Assembly: GCA_947495795.1 (NCBI GenBank)
Contig: CANMAI010000008.1
Span: 186,001-250,000 of the forward strand
Direction of reading: 5' to 3'
Length of the DNA stretch: 64,000 nucleotides
Source of the DNA: an uncultured Paracoccaceae bacterium
GTDB lineage: Bacteria > Pseudomonadota > Alphaproteobacteria > Rhodobacterales > Rhodobacteraceae
Below the pieces are notes generated by a model that was not told where the DNA came from, did not search any database, and was given only the letters and a program-made list of their open reading frames with translations. This document shows, in pieces, positions 18,761-28,477 of the stretch (the stretch's first letter is position 1; every line of letters begins with the position of its first letter). The translations under genes were made by a program, and so were the position numbers.

Positions 18761-19636
18761 ATGAGTATCCAGACAGTGGGCGTCATCGGCGCGGGCCAGA
18801 TGGGCAACGGCATCGCACATGTCTTTGCGCAATCAGGTCATGATGTCGTGCTGCACGATGTCTCGCCCGAAGCGATGGCCAACGCCATGCAGCTCATCTC
18901 CGCCAATCTCGATCGTCAGGTCAGCCGCGAGAAGATCTCGCAATCCGAGCGCGATGCCGCCTTCGCCCGCATCTCCACAACAGAAGATATCGCCACACTC
19001 GGAGCATCCGATCTCATCATCGAAGCCGCCACCGAGAAGGAGGAGATCAAGCACGCGATCTTCAAATCCCTCGCGCCGCATCTCGCCGATCACACAATCC
19101 TAACGTCCAACACCTCATCCATCTCCATCACGCGGCTGGCGGCGGCCACGGATCGCCCCGAACGCTTCATGGGCTTCCACTTCATGAACCCTGTCCCGGT
19201 GATGCAACTCGTAGAACTCATCCGCGGCATCGCCACATCGGAAGAAACCTACAAGCTCCTGGCAGGCGTGGTGGAAAAGCTCGGCAAAACGTCGGCCAGC
19301 GCCGAGGATTTCCCTGCCTTCATCGTCAACCGCATCCTCATGCCGATGATCAACGAGGCAATCTACACGCTCTACGAAGGCGTGGGCTCGGTCCAAAGCA
19401 TCGACACGTCCCTCAAACTCGGTGCCAACCACCCGATGGGCCCACTGGAACTGGCGGATTTCATCGGCCTCGATACCTGCCTTGCCATCATGAATGTGCT
19501 GCACGATGGCCTCGCCGATACCAAATACCGCCCCTGTCCGCTCCTTGTTAAATATGTGGAAGCAGGCTGGTTGGGGCGCAAATCAGATCGTGGGTTCTAC
19601 GATTACAGAGGCGAGATACCCGTTCCCACACGCTGA
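18761..19636 (+). CDS. 3-hydroxybutyryl-CoA dehydrogenase
   Basis: 291 residues from ATG 18761 (MSIQTVGVIGAGQMGNGIAHVFAQSG). The NAD-binding GAGQMG fold, the catalytic histidine in GFHFMNPVPVMQLVE, the SNTSS and AFIVNRILMPMINEA motifs and the C-terminal ANHPMGPLELADFIGLDT all match the PaaH/Hbd family. It oxidises 3-hydroxyacyl-CoA or reduces acetoacetyl-CoA in fatty acid or hydroxybutyrate metabolism. In this clade it typically follows etfBA, consistent with a shared role. Confidence 0.95.
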   Translation: MSIQTVGVIGAGQMGNGIAHVFAQSGHDVVLHDVSPEAMANAMQLISANLDRQVSREKISQSERDAAFARISTTEDIATLGASDLIIEAATEKEEIKHAIFKSLAPHLADHTILTSNTSSISITRLAAATDRPERFMGFHFMNPVPVMQLVELIRGIATSEETYKLLAGVVEKLGKTSASAEDFPAFIVNRILMPMINEAIYTLYEGVGSVQSIDTSLKLGANHPMGPLELADFIGLDTCLAIMNVLHDGLADTKYRPCPLLVKYVEAGWLGRKSDRGFYDYRGEIPVPTR

Positions 19637-19790
19637 AGTTCCCGCATCACCGCTGTCCCACAGTCGAAGAGTACGTCGGCCTATGGCGTTTCGATTGCCC
19701 CGGTCGCTCAACCAAAAAGCGGTGAGGCGGGTATCGAAAACAAAATCATCGCAAGCACGCTGAAGCATACCAACAGCACTCCAGCCTCAG

Positions 19791-19865
19791 CGCCCCTTTG
19801 CGCCCCGTTCGGAAGGCGCGGGGTGGGCGGGTGGGCGCGCCTTCCGAACGGGGCGCAAAGGGGCG
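19791..19865. repeat. G-quadruplex-tipped hairpin, copy 3 (perfect)
   Basis: Arms 19791-19820 and 19836-19865 are perfect 30-base inverted repeats. The whole loop is GGGTGGGCGGGTGGG (19821-19835). It lies between the hydroxybutyryl-CoA dehydrogenase gene and the first yceI gene, both rightward, so the transcript would have the G-rich tip. Confidence 0.9.
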
Positions 19866-19957
19866 TAGCACCTGACCTCAAAAAAACATGACAAAGCGTG
19901 AATATTCCAGCCCTCCGATGCGTACTACACATAACGCCTCGTAACAGGAGCCCGAAA

Positions 19958-20530
19958 ATGCGCACGCTCACAATCGCCCTCATCCTCTCCCTTGTCGCCA
20001 GCATCACTGCTGCGGAAACATGGCGGATCGATACGGACCGCACCAAGATCTCCACCAAGGTCCTCTATCTCGGCCGTGCCAATCTCGATGTCCGCTTCCC
20101 CCGCTTCAACGCAGCCCTGAAGTTCGACCCGGAGAATGTGAACGCGACACGCGCAGAAATGTCCGTTGCCGCCTGGGCCGTGGAAACCAATTACGGCTTC
20201 ATCACACCCCTCATCCGCTCATCCGATTTCCTCGATACGAAAGCGTTCCCCGAACTCCGCTTCCGCCTCACGAAACTCACCAAGACATCACAGAGCACGG
20301 CCGATATCAGCGGAAACATCACGATGCTCGGCGTCACCCGCCCGCTTTCCCTCAAGGCCGATGTTTTCAAGTACGGGCCAAGCGATGCCAATCCAAACAT
20401 CACCGAAGCAGGCTTCAAACTCCGCGGTCAGCTCGACCGGCGCGATTTTGGCAACACTACCGGCTTTCCGGAGATAGCGGCAGAACTGCCTCTGGAGATC
20501 ACGCTCTACCTCACCACAGCGCCCGAATGA
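19958..20530 (+). CDS. YceI-family periplasmic protein, copy 1
   Basis: 190 residues from ATG 19958, nine bases after AGGAG. A Sec signal (MRTLTIALILSLVASITAAE) precedes a YceI lipocalin-like barrel: WRIDTDRTKISTKVLYLG, LKFDPENVNATRAEMSV and the closing FKLRGQLDRRDFG. Family members bind polyisoprenoids or quinone-like lipids; the partner is unknown. Tandem with a second copy and a cytochrome b561 gene, suggesting a periplasmic redox or lipid-carrier function. It is the more divergent of the two copies. Confidence 0.88.
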   Translation: MRTLTIALILSLVASITAAETWRIDTDRTKISTKVLYLGRANLDVRFPRFNAALKFDPENVNATRAEMSVAAWAVETNYGFITPLIRSSDFLDTKAFPELRFRLTKLTKTSQSTADISGNITMLGVTRPLSLKADVFKYGPSDANPNITEAGFKLRGQLDRRDFGNTTGFPEIAAELPLEITLYLTTAPE

Positions 20531-20660
20531 TCAACATTACATAACAAAAATGTGTCTTCGTATCGCCAACAGAAACAATGTGTTCGGCCGTAGAACCCTT
20601 CACTTTCGCCGCCCCTGCGGTATCTCACACATCATATTCAACCAACCGGAGATATCTTCA

Positions 20661-21233
20661 ATGCTGAAATCACTCGCCTTCACGGCAGCGCTCGCCCTCA
20701 CCCCTCTCGCCGCTGTTGCAGCACCCTGGACAGTCGACAAGTCGCACACCCAGATCACCTTCTCCGTCAACCATCTTGGCTTTTCCGATACAAACGGCAT
20801 CTTCCGCGAGTTCGACGCCGATATCAGCTTTGACCCTGAAAATATCGAAGCCACCGAAGTCACCTTCACCATTCAGGCCGACAGCATCGATACGTTCTGG
20901 GAAGCACGCGACACACACGTCCGCAATGCGGATTTCCTGAACGTATCCGAGCATCCCGAAATCACCTTCGTCTCCTCCGAATTCACAAAGACCGGCGACG
21001 ATACGGCAACTGTCACAGGCGATCTCACGATCCTCGGCACGACACAGCCGGTCACCTTCGATGCCAAGCTCAACAAGATGGGCCCAAACCCCTTCAACCC
21101 CGAGGTTCAGGTCGCAGGCTTTGAGCTGACCGGAGAGATTGACCGCACAGAGTTCGGCATGGGCTTCGGCGCACCGGCCATCGGCACGGTCATCCCTGTC
21201 ACCATCAATCTTGAGATGAGCCCCGCTTCCTAA
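20661..21233 (+). CDS. YceI-family periplasmic protein, copy 2
   Basis: 190 residues from ATG 20661 after a CGGAGAT ribosome site. Signal peptide MLKSLAFTAALALTPLAAVAA, then the canonical YceI start WTVDKSHTQITFSVNHLGFSD and LTGEIDRTEFGMGFGAP at the end. It carries the standard VNHLGF lipid-pocket motif that copy 1 lacks. Located 77 bases upstream of the cytochrome b561 gene, an arrangement frequent for YceI proteins. Confidence 0.93.
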   Translation: MLKSLAFTAALALTPLAAVAAPWTVDKSHTQITFSVNHLGFSDTNGIFREFDADISFDPENIEATEVTFTIQADSIDTFWEARDTHVRNADFLNVSEHPEITFVSSEFTKTGDDTATVTGDLTILGTTQPVTFDAKLNKMGPNPFNPEVQVAGFELTGEIDRTEFGMGFGAPAIGTVIPVTINLEMSPAS

Positions 21234-21310
21234 GGAAGCTGGCACTCAGCCGATGGTTGCGCCCTCACCGCGACCATCGGCACAAAGTCCGACCGAGAAG
21301 GAACTGCATC

Positions 21311-21892
21311 ATGAGCCTCAAGAACACCACCACAACATGGGGCTGGCCTGCCCGTACCCTCCACTGGCTTATGGCCTTCATGATCCTCGGCCTTCTCGGC
21401 GTCGGCACCTACATGACAAGCCTCGATTTCTTCAATCCCGATCGCTTCACCCTGACGCAAACCCACAAATCCGTGGGTTTCACCGTCTTCATCCTCGCGA
21501 TCCTCCGCGTCGTCTGGCGCCTCGCCAACCGCCGGTCCCCGCAACTGCCGGCGGAAATGCCCACATGGCAGGTCAAGGCCTCCCACTACAGCCATTACGC
21601 CCTCTACGCGCTCCTCTTCATCATGCCGCTCTCTGGCTGGCTGATGGTCACTTCCTCGCCCCTCAACGATCCGGGCGCCTACCCCACACAGATCAAGAAT
21701 ATGGTCTTTGGCCTCTTCGCCATGCCCGATCCCTTCGCCACGGGGTCCGAGACAATCACAAACGCGTTCCACACCATCCACGCCCTGTCGGGTAAACTGA
21801 TGATAGCCATCCTCGCCGTCCACACCGCAGCTGCCCTCAAACATCATTTCGTGGATAAGGACACGATCCTCAGCCGCATGATCCGGGGCTGA
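21311..21892 (+). CDS. cytochrome b561
   Basis: 193 residues from ATG 21311. Four membrane helices carry the haem-ligand histidines typical of the bacterial CybB family: RTLHWLMAFMILGLLG in helix 1, THKSVGFTVFILAILRVVWR, HYSHYALYALLFIMPLSGW and HTIHALSGKLMIAILAVHTAAALKHHF. It probably moves electrons between the quinone pool and a periplasmic partner, perhaps quinone bound by the adjacent YceI proteins (inference). Confidence 0.92.
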   Translation: MSLKNTTTTWGWPARTLHWLMAFMILGLLGVGTYMTSLDFFNPDRFTLTQTHKSVGFTVFILAILRVVWRLANRRSPQLPAEMPTWQVKASHYSHYALYALLFIMPLSGWLMVTSSPLNDPGAYPTQIKNMVFGLFAMPDPFATGSETITNAFHTIHALSGKLMIAILAVHTAAALKHHFVDKDTILSRMIRG

Positions 21893-21940
21893 CACCTCTG
21901 AATCCACCAGTGGGCAAGGATGGCGGGAGGGCCGCTGAGC

Positions 21941-21955
21941 GGGCGCAAAGCGCCC
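21941..21955. terminator. stem-loop between convergent cytochrome b561 and transglutaminase genes
   Basis: GGGCGC-AAA-GCGCCC, a six-base-pair perfect stem with a three-base loop, followed by a second small dyad CCCC...GGGG. Position between two convergent stops supports bidirectional termination. No U-tract. Confidence 0.5.
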
Positions 21956-21971
21956 CGAGGTCGGGGCCCCG

Positions 21972-22781
21972 TCAGTCCTGCCCCTCGATACACTCCACCC
22001 AAACACGCTGCGCCACAAATTCGGCGGGCCCGAACGTTGTCATGAACGCCACGCCCGCCGCATCCGCGCCAACCCCGATCCGCACCATCTCGTCCGCTTC
22101 CGCCATGCCGGTCGGGTCCACCAGATGCCACCCGCCATCCAGATAAACCTCCGCCACGGCATGGAAATCAGGAGGCGAAACCTCCGGCGCATACACGCTC
22201 GCAAACCGCGCCGGTATGGCCGCGGCACGCGCCAGTGTGATCAGCACATGCGCAAAATCCCGGCAGATCCCCTGCCGCTGAACAAACGTGTCCAACGCCG
22301 TTGTCTGCGCATTGCTCGCTCCCGGCACATAGGCGAAATGCGCAGCGATCCAGTCCCGAAAAGCCGCAATCTGCGCACCACCTTCCAGCCCACCAAACTC
22401 GGCCGCCACAAAAGACTGGAACTCATCCGAAGGACAGTAGCGCGAGGGCAGAAGGTACCGTACCGCCTCGCCCGGTAGATCGCGCATAACAGATGCGGGA
22501 AGCGTCTCAAGCGCTTCAGCATCCCGCTCCACCGCCATCTCGGCCCTGTAGGAGCACTGCAAATTCCCCTCGGTCCGGAGCCAGATCCGAGCACCGATCC
22601 CGTCTTCCGCCTCCACACGGTCAACAGGAACGCCAACATCCAGCCCCGCCTCCAGAACCCGCTGATCCTCCATATCTGCCGCCTCGATCTGCAACAATAC
22701 ATCCGTGGCCCGCGCCAGCCGGTACTCCAGATCCACCTTAATACGCAGCCTCACACCCTCATCTCCGTCATCAGCCACCAA
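21972..22781 (-). CDS. transglutaminase-like cysteine peptidase family protein
   Basis: 269 residues. The C-terminal half has the transglutaminase-core triad: cysteine in QGICRDFAHVLITLARA, histidine in PDFHAVAEVYLDGGW and aspartate in HLVDPTGMA. The N-terminal half is the beta-rich region of the bacterial family (LRIKVDLEYRLARATDVLLQIEAA). No signal peptide, so a cytoplasmic peptidase or transglutaminase of unknown substrate. Lone gene convergent with cytochrome b561. Confidence 0.85.
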   Translation of the reverse strand: MVADDGDEGVRLRIKVDLEYRLARATDVLLQIEAADMEDQRVLEAGLDVGVPVDRVEAEDGIGARIWLRTEGNLQCSYRAEMAVERDAEALETLPASVMRDLPGEAVRYLLPSRYCPSDEFQSFVAAEFGGLEGGAQIAAFRDWIAAHFAYVPGASNAQTTALDTFVQRQGICRDFAHVLITLARAAAIPARFASVYAPEVSPPDFHAVAEVYLDGGWHLVDPTGMAEADEMVRIGVGADAAGVAFMTTFGPAEFVAQRVWVECIEGQD

Positions 22782-22865
22782 CCACGTCTCAAATTGAACC
22801 GAACAAGGCGCACCCCCTCCTGCCGCACAGCGCCGAGGGAAGGGCGCTTCACCCCGAGTAGCTGA

Positions 22866-23543
22866 CTATTTCAGCACCTCCAGCATCGCCGCAGCAGCAC
22901 CTTCGGAAGAAGCGGGGTTCTGCCCGGTGATCAGTTTACCATCGACCACAACATAGGGCGCGAAATCCTCACCCTTCTGGTAGTCTGCGCCCTTCTCCTT
23001 CAGCATATCCTCCACCAGAAAAGGCACGACGTCTGTCAGGCCAACCGCCTCCTCCTCACCGTTCGTAAAGCCGGTCACGCTGCGCCCTGCTACAAGCGCA
23101 TCCCCATTTCCAACGAACGTATTCCTGAACACCGCAGGCGCATGGCACACCGCCCCAACAGGTTTGTTGCTACCGGCAAAGGCCTCGATCAGCCGCTTGC
23201 TATCCGCATCCTCCGCCAGATCCCACAAAGGCCCGTGACCGCCAGGATAGAAAATCCCGTCAAATCCGGCAGCTTCCACCTCTTCCAGTTTCTTCGTGGC
23301 AGCCAGCGCGTTCTGCGCCGCTGCATCATCCTTGAATCGGCGCGTTGCATCCGTCTGCGCATCCTCGGCATCGCTCTTCGGGTCCAGCGGCGGCTGCCCG
23401 CCCCTGGGGGATGCCAGCGTGATTTCCGCCCCGGCATCGCGGAATACATAGTAGGGCGCAGCAAACTCCTCCAGCCAGAAGCCCGTCTTCTCGCCCGTAT
23501 CCCCAAGCTCGGAATGCGACGTCAGCACCATCAGAATTTTCAT
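22866..23543 (-). CDS. DJ-1/PfpI family protein (class I amidotransferase-like)
   Basis: 225 residues from ATG 23543 (MKILMVLTSHSELGDTGEKTGFWLEE); a start at 23552 leaves no ribosome-site spacing. The nucleophile elbow is GAVCHAPAVF, and FYPGGHGPLWDLAED and TGFTNGEEEAVGLTDVVPFLVEDML match the Hsp31/YajL-like subgroup. Such proteins act on glyoxals or glycated adducts, or as chaperones. It lies 126 bases before the PTS genes on the same strand and is probably its own unit. Confidence 0.9.
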   Translation of the reverse strand: MKILMVLTSHSELGDTGEKTGFWLEEFAAPYYVFRDAGAEITLASPRGGQPPLDPKSDAEDAQTDATRRFKDDAAAQNALAATKKLEEVEAAGFDGIFYPGGHGPLWDLAEDADSKRLIEAFAGSNKPVGAVCHAPAVFRNTFVGNGDALVAGRSVTGFTNGEEEAVGLTDVVPFLVEDMLKEKGADYQKGEDFAPYVVVDGKLITGQNPASSEGAAAAMLEVLK

Positions 23544-23669
23544 ATCTTCCATCCTTGCAAAAATTTGTCCGCCTCTTCGGCCAATGTCGGTCCGACAGGT
23601 CTCCACCCGCCAACGCGGGCTGTGCAGATAAGTTCCTCAGGTTCTCAAAACAGATGCGGTTACGCTTCG

Positions 23670-23942
23670 TCAGCCGCCTTCGCCAAACCGGTCGGCGACC
23701 AGAGCCGCCAAAGCATCGGCCAGCGCCTCGGCTTCCGCTCCGTCCGTCACCACATCAATCGAAGTGCCCCGGCTTGCGGCCAGCATCAGGAGGCCCATGA
23801 TCGAATCACCCGTCACGCGCATGCCGTCTTTCGTCACCTCAGCGGTGGCGTCAAACCGTTCCACCGTTTCCACAAATCGGGCAGAGGCCCGCGCATGCAG
23901 GCCCTTCTCGTTCACGATTTCCAGTGTTCGGGCAATCGGCAT
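23670..23942 (-). CDS. ptsH: phosphocarrier protein HPr
   Basis: 90 residues from ATG 23942. The phosphorylatable histidine is in KGLHARASARF, and the regulatory serine targeted by HPr kinase is in VTGDSIMGLLMLAAS. Last gene of the chvI-chvG-hprK-rapZ-EIIA-ptsH operon; its ATG overlaps the EIIA stop by one base. There is no sugar permease nearby, so it serves the regulatory PTS of alphaproteobacteria. Confidence 0.95.
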   Translation of the reverse strand: MPIARTLEIVNEKGLHARASARFVETVERFDATAEVTKDGMRVTGDSIMGLLMLAASRGTSIDVVTDGAEAEALADALAALVADRFGEGG

Positions 23943-24361
23943 CAGGCGGAAAGCGCGTTCCTCGGGGCCGTCACACCCATTCCATCCGCGCAGTTGATAT
24001 ACTTGCGCGCCGCGGCCAGCGCACAATCCACTGCAGTCTCCAAAGGCAACTCACGCGCCTTGGCCAGCTTGATCAGCATCGGCAGGTTCACACCGTAAAG
24101 CACCTTGCGATCCTCGCAACTGCATGCATTCATGGCCAAATTCGAGGGCGTGCCGCCAAACATGTCCGTCACGACCACCACACCGTCGCCGGTATCCACC
24201 TCGGCCACGGCCGCATTTATCTCGTCCTGCTTTGAGGCACGTGTATCATCCGGGCCGATCGTAATCGCCCGCGTTCCGGGCCGCTTGCCCACCACATGCT
24301 CCATTGCTGAGAGATATTCCCGCGCCAAGCCGCCATGGGCCACAATCACGATACCGATCAC
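23942..24361 (-). CDS. PTS EIIA component, mannose-family type
   Basis: 139 residues from GTG 24361 ([17 protein letters not shown]), which overlaps the rapZ stop by four bases. His in IVAHGGLA is the phosphorylation site; [13 protein letters not shown] is the second hallmark. It accepts phosphate from HPr. With no EIIB/EIIC present, it is a regulatory output protein of the incomplete PTS, often linked to ChvG control and carbon or nitrogen status. Confidence 0.93.
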   Translation of the reverse strand: MIGIVIVAHGGLAREYLSAMEHVVGKRPGTRAITIGPDDTRASKQDEINAAVAEVDTGDGVVVVTDMFGGTPSNLAMNACSCEDRKVLYGVNLPMLIKLAKARELPLETAVDCALAAARKYINCADGMGVTAPRNALSA

Positions 24362-25269
24362 CCGCTCACCACCCGTTTCAGGCCGGCCCCATCCGGCGTA
24401 CGTTCCAATTCTCGATGCCGAATAGACACCTGCCACCCCGCCTCCGCAAGGGCTTCCGCAACTTTTTTCGCAGTTGCAACAGAACGGTGTTTCCCGCCAG
24501 TGCAACCGAATGCAATCGTGAAGTAACTCTTGCCCTCCGCCCTGTAGGCTGGCAGCAGGCTTTTCGTCAGATCCACAACCTTGCTGAAGAATTCGGCGAA
24601 ATTAGGGTCCGCCGCCACATAATCTGCCACAGGTTGCGCTTCGCCCGTCAGCGGTCGCAGCTGATCCTCCCAGTGCGGATTGCGCAGAAAGCGGCAATCG
24701 AACACCATATCCGCACTGCGCGGCGTCCCCCGCTTGTAGGAAAAGCTCTGCACCGAAACCGAAAGCCCCGGCGCCTCCTCCTGCCCGAACCAGCGGCCAA
24801 GCTCGGCCCGCAGATCGTGGGGAGACATTTCCGTCGTATCCACCAGCACATCCGCCCGCTCTCGCAGGGGGGCCAGCATCACCAATTCGCGCTCAATCCC
24901 CTCCAAAGGCGTGCCACTTGGCGCCATCGGATGGCGGCGGCGCGTCTCGGAAAACCTGCGCAGCAAGGTATCCGTAGCGCAATCGAGAAAAACGAGGCTC
25001 ACATTCAGCTCCGGCCGCGCGCCCAGCGCCTCCAGTGCTTCCCAAACCGCCGCAGCGCTGAAATCCCGCGTACGGGCATCCACGCCAATCGCTATGGGGC
25101 GCATCTCCGCATCGGAGGAAAAAAGCCGCTCCAGAAACGAGAGCGGCAGATTATCAATGGCCTCAAAGCCGAAATCCTCAAGCGCATGAATAGCCGTGGA
25201 GCGGCCAGCCCCTGCCGGGCCGGTTACAATGGCGACGTCGCGCCTGCTATTTTCATGTCGCTGTGTCAT
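24358..25269 (-). CDS. rapZ: RNase adapter / P-loop nucleotide-binding protein RapZ
   Basis: 303 residues from ATG 25269 (a TTG at 25281 would add four). Walker A is GPAGAGRST near the N-terminus; the C-terminal domain has [21 protein letters not shown], the RapZ sensor region. In enterobacteria RapZ guides RNase E to sRNAs; in alphaproteobacteria its target is less clear. It overlaps hprK by 17 bases and the EIIA gene by four. Confidence 0.93.
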   Translation of the reverse strand: MTQRHENSRRDVAIVTGPAGAGRSTAIHALEDFGFEAIDNLPLSFLERLFSSDAEMRPIAIGVDARTRDFSAAAVWEALEALGARPELNVSLVFLDCATDTLLRRFSETRRRHPMAPSGTPLEGIERELVMLAPLRERADVLVDTTEMSPHDLRAELGRWFGQEEAPGLSVSVQSFSYKRGTPRSADMVFDCRFLRNPHWEDQLRPLTGEAQPVADYVAADPNFAEFFSKVVDLTKSLLPAYRAEGKSYFTIAFGCTGGKHRSVATAKKVAEALAEAGWQVSIRHRELERTPDGAGLKRVVSG

Positions 25270-25705
25270 CTGCCTGACCAATCACCGCGCCATCATAAAA
25301 GGGAAACCTATCACTATGGTTAACACCTGCGCGGATCACTGATGCTAAATTAGGGCTGTCCTTGCCCGCAATCAAAGGCAAACACGCGGAGTTGAACGAA
25401 AAATGTTGCAGTGCGGGCAAACGTGCATCAGCGGCCTGCCCCATATCAACCGCCAGCACAGGTGCCACGCCGCTGCGATAGGCCAGCCGCAACAGCCCGA
25501 TGCCCCGCGCTTCAATCAGGCCCTCAAGGCCGGGGCCCGGGGCCATAAGCCCGTCTTCCACTGAAATCTGATCATCGCCCACCAGATCAGCGCCCAAATC
25601 CATAAGTTGGAACACCAGCCCCGATTTGCCGCTCCCCGAGGGCCCGAGTATCAGCACGCCGCGCGGCCCGAAGGCCACGGCACTGGCGTGCAGCAGCGCG
25701 CTCAC
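25253..25705 (-). CDS. hprK: HPr kinase/phosphorylase, short alphaproteobacterial form
   Basis: 150 residues ([34 protein letters not shown]). It has the P-loop GPSGSGKS and LVGDDQIS, but lacks the N-terminal domain of the Gram-positive enzyme, as usual in alphaproteobacteria. It phosphorylates HPr on serine. The ATG overlaps the chvG stop by four bases, linking two-component signalling to PTS control. Confidence 0.93.
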   Translation of the reverse strand: MSALLHASAVAFGPRGVLILGPSGSGKSGLVFQLMDLGADLVGDDQISVEDGLMAPGPGLEGLIEARGIGLLRLAYRSGVAPVLAVDMGQAADARLPALQHFSFNSACLPLIAGKDSPNLASVIRAGVNHSDRFPFYDGAVIGQADDTAT

Positions 25706-27426
25706 ACGGGCAGTTCCACGATCATCCGGGCACCTTCGGGCGGTGTCTCCGTCCCCGCACCTTCCGGCCGGATGTTTTCCGCCCAGATCTGTCCGCCATG
25801 TGCTTCCACGATCTGCTGCGAAATCGCGAGGCCCAGCCCCGAATGGTTACCAAACGCCTCTTTTTGCGGGCGCTCGGAATAGAAGCGGCTGAAGATATCG
25901 GCAAGGTTCTCATCAGGTATGCCCGGCCCCTCATCCTCCACAACCACGCGCACCAGCCCGGGCCCGGGCCGTATCGTCTTCACCACCACGCGGTCTCCTT
26001 CCGAGGCAAAGGAAAGCGCGTTGGTGATCAGGTTCACAAACACCTGCGCCAGCCGCCCGCCAAGCCCCTGGATCATCAACGGCCCATTGTCGAAGGCCAC
26101 CTCAAGCGTGGCCCCCACATCCTCCGCCTGCCCCTGATTATAGGACACAAGCTCGCGCAGCTGAGCATGCAGATCCAGCTCATCCATCTCGTCGCGCACC
26201 AGTTCACTGTCCAACCGCGACGCATTGGAGATATCCGTCACCAGCCGGTTCAGCCTATCCACATCCTGCTTGATCACATCCAGAAGCTGCTCCCGCTGAT
26301 CCTCCGTCTTGGCATAAGGCATCGTCTCCACAGCCGACCGCAACGAGGTGAGCGGGTTCTTGATCTCATGCGCCACATCGGCGGCAAACATCTCGTTGGC
26401 TTCGATCCGGTCATAGAGCGCGTTCGTCATCGCCTGCATCGCGCCAGAAAGAAAGCCGATCTCATCGGGACGCCCCGTCAGATCAGGGATATCCACACGC
26501 TTGGTATCCTTCTTCCGCCGCGTCCGCGCCCCACTCTCCTGCGCGGCCTCTGCCAGATAGCGCAGGGGCCGCACAATCGTGTTGGCCAAAACCAGCGAAA
26601 GCAGGATCGAGCAAAGGATCGCCAACGCAAACACCTGCAGGATCTGCTCGCGTTCCCGCCGCACAAGATTGTCAATTTCGCCCGGTGGGGTCGTCAACGT
26701 CAGCGCACCCCGGATCAGTCCGTTATGTTCCAGCGGCACACCCAGCGTCAGCACAAGCTGGCCATCCGCGCTGGTCATCTCCTGAGAAACGATACTCCCA
26801 AGATCAATCGCCTGCTGCGCCACCGGGTTGGCCAGAGCGGAGCTTATCGGCACTCCCTCGGAACCGCTGTTGCTGCTGTAAAGGCGCGCCGCCCTGTCCC
26901 ATAGCTCCCCCGCAATCGCGGTAAAAGCACTCTGGCTGCCATCTCCCGGCGTCGGCACCAGTTCCGCAACCGCGGCATTCGCATTGGCCCCGCCCAGAAA
27001 GTTCTGCTCCGCATCATAAAGCCAAAGTCTGTTCGAGGTGCTTTCCGCAAAGCCCTGTATCACCGAAAGCGCGCTCGTCCGCACCTCTGCCGCATCCGCC
27101 TCGGGGGAAAGCTTTTCCTCGATTGCGGAAACGATCAGTTGCCCCTGCGTGCGCATGCTCCGCTCCTGCATCAGCAAAAGCCCGTCCTGAAACTGGCTGA
27201 GATAGAGCACGCCAAGCACCAGCACGACCAGAGCCACCAGATTGAAGGTGATAACCTTCCGCGCCAGCGGAGAGCGGCCGCCAAACCGCCCCTCCCAATC
27301 CATTGGCGTCGCATGGCCCGGGTCGTCAGTACGGCGCTGCCCGCTGACGATAATCCGCGGCGCAGTGTCATCCTTGCGCAGGTCTTTCAGAATGATCTTC
27401 GGCTTCGGCTCAGCGCTATCCGCCAT
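25702..27426 (-). CDS. chvG: sensor histidine kinase ChvG
   Basis: 574 residues. A cytoplasmic N-terminus (KIILKDLRKDDTAPRIIV), first helix VITFNLVALVVLVLGVLYL, a periplasmic sensor of about 200 residues, second helix LAILCSILLSLVLANTIV, HAMP linker, then HisKA with the phospho-histidine in AADVAHEIKNPLTSLRSA and an ATPase domain with N and G boxes (VNLITNALSF, DEGPGIPDENL, SGLGLAISQQIVEAHGG). ChvG/ExoS responds to acid or envelope signals and phosphorylates ChvI. Confidence 0.95.
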   Translation of the reverse strand: MADSAEPKPKIILKDLRKDDTAPRIIVSGQRRTDDPGHATPMDWEGRFGGRSPLARKVITFNLVALVVLVLGVLYLSQFQDGLLLMQERSMRTQGQLIVSAIEEKLSPEADAAEVRTSALSVIQGFAESTSNRLWLYDAEQNFLGGANANAAVAELVPTPGDGSQSAFTAIAGELWDRAARLYSSNSGSEGVPISSALANPVAQQAIDLGSIVSQEMTSADGQLVLTLGVPLEHNGLIRGALTLTTPPGEIDNLVRREREQILQVFALAILCSILLSLVLANTIVRPLRYLAEAAQESGARTRRKKDTKRVDIPDLTGRPDEIGFLSGAMQAMTNALYDRIEANEMFAADVAHEIKNPLTSLRSAVETMPYAKTEDQREQLLDVIKQDVDRLNRLVTDISNASRLDSELVRDEMDELDLHAQLRELVSYNQGQAEDVGATLEVAFDNGPLMIQGLGGRLAQVFVNLITNALSFASEGDRVVVKTIRPGPGLVRVVVEDEGPGIPDENLADIFSRFYSERPQKEAFGNHSGLGLAISQQIVEAHGGQIWAENIRPEGAGTETPPEGARMIVELPV

Positions 27427-27443
27427 GCGGTCTGCCTTTCAGG

Positions 27444-28145
27444 TTACGCTTCGTTGTAGCGATACCCGATACCGTACAAGGTTTCGATAGAAGTAAAATC
27501 ATCATCCTGCGCTTTGAATTTCTTGCGGATGCGCTTGATATGGCTGTCAATCGTCCGGTCGTCTACGTAAACCTGATCATCATACGCCACATCCAGCAAC
27601 TGATCGCGGCTTTTCACAAAGCCCGGGCGCTGCGCCAAAGCCTGCAAAATGAGAAATTCCGTCACCGTCAGCGTGATCGCCAGTTCCTTCCAGAAAACGG
27701 CGTGGCGCAACGGGTCCATCGTCAGCGAACCTCGGGTGATCGTGTTGGTGTCGCCCTCGGGTGCCGGGCCGTTCTTCAGCGCTTCGCGGCGGCGCAGGAT
27801 CGCGCGGATCCGCTCCACCAGCAGCCGCTGGGAAAAGGGCTTGCGTACATAATCATCCGCACCCATCCGAAGCCCGATCAACTCGTCGATCTCCTCGTCC
27901 TTCGACGTCAGGAAGATCACCGGCAGATCGCTCTTCTGGCGCACCTGCCGCAGCAGCTCCATTCCGTCCATCCGGGGCATCTTGATATCGAAGACGGCAA
28001 GATCCGGCATGGACTTATCAAATGCCGAAAGAGCGGTCGCTCCATCATTATAGCTGCGAACCGTATATCCCTCACCTTCCAACACCATAGATACAGAAGT
28101 GAGGATGTTGCGATCATCATCCACCAAAGCAATAGTTGCCGACAT
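27444..28145 (-). CDS. chvI: response regulator ChvI
   Basis: 233 residues from ATG 28145 ([27 protein letters not shown]). The receiver domain has the acidic pair DDD, the phospho-aspartate in [13 protein letters not shown] and the TSKDEE switch; the C-terminal winged helix is OmpR-type. First gene of the operon, divergent from pckA. In rhizobia and Agrobacterium, ChvI controls pckA and envelope genes; the shared 332-base gap here suits the same link. Confidence 0.95.
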   Translation of the reverse strand: MSATIALVDDDRNILTSVSMVLEGEGYTVRSYNDGATALSAFDKSMPDLAVFDIKMPRMDGMELLRQVRQKSDLPVIFLTSKDEEIDELIGLRMGADDYVRKPFSQRLLVERIRAILRRREALKNGPAPEGDTNTITRGSLTMDPLRHAVFWKELAITLTVTEFLILQALAQRPGFVKSRDQLLDVAYDDQVYVDDRTIDSHIKRIRKKFKAQDDDFTSIETLYGIGYRYNEA

Positions 28146-28477
28146 ATCCCTGTCCCTGAATTTATTCCCGAAACGATGTTTCACCAGTTCGCGACAAAAC
28201 ACAATGGTTCACCGCATGTGCCATCGTATACGTTAACGCTTTATTATTAACCTACCTGAAGCACCGAAACCGCTTGCAGGATAAAAATGTCACAATCATC
28301 ACTAGCCACAGCAGTCTCGCGTGATAAATCGCAAGTATTCGTCGTCGCTGCGCAGGATTCGGTCGCTTGAAACCGGATCGCTTCGATACGGCCCTTTCGA
28401 AGAGCCGCGACACCAAGAGGGGAGAAGGCGCGCAGCCGCAGGCTGTGCCCTTGCGCTGCACAGGGAGCACGCAACAC

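Noticed and set aside
28367-28477. N-terminal extension of PckA by 37 residues
   Set aside because: The frame is open but the extension is not family-like; ATG 28478 has a GGGAG site and the expected MADLVNP-type start.
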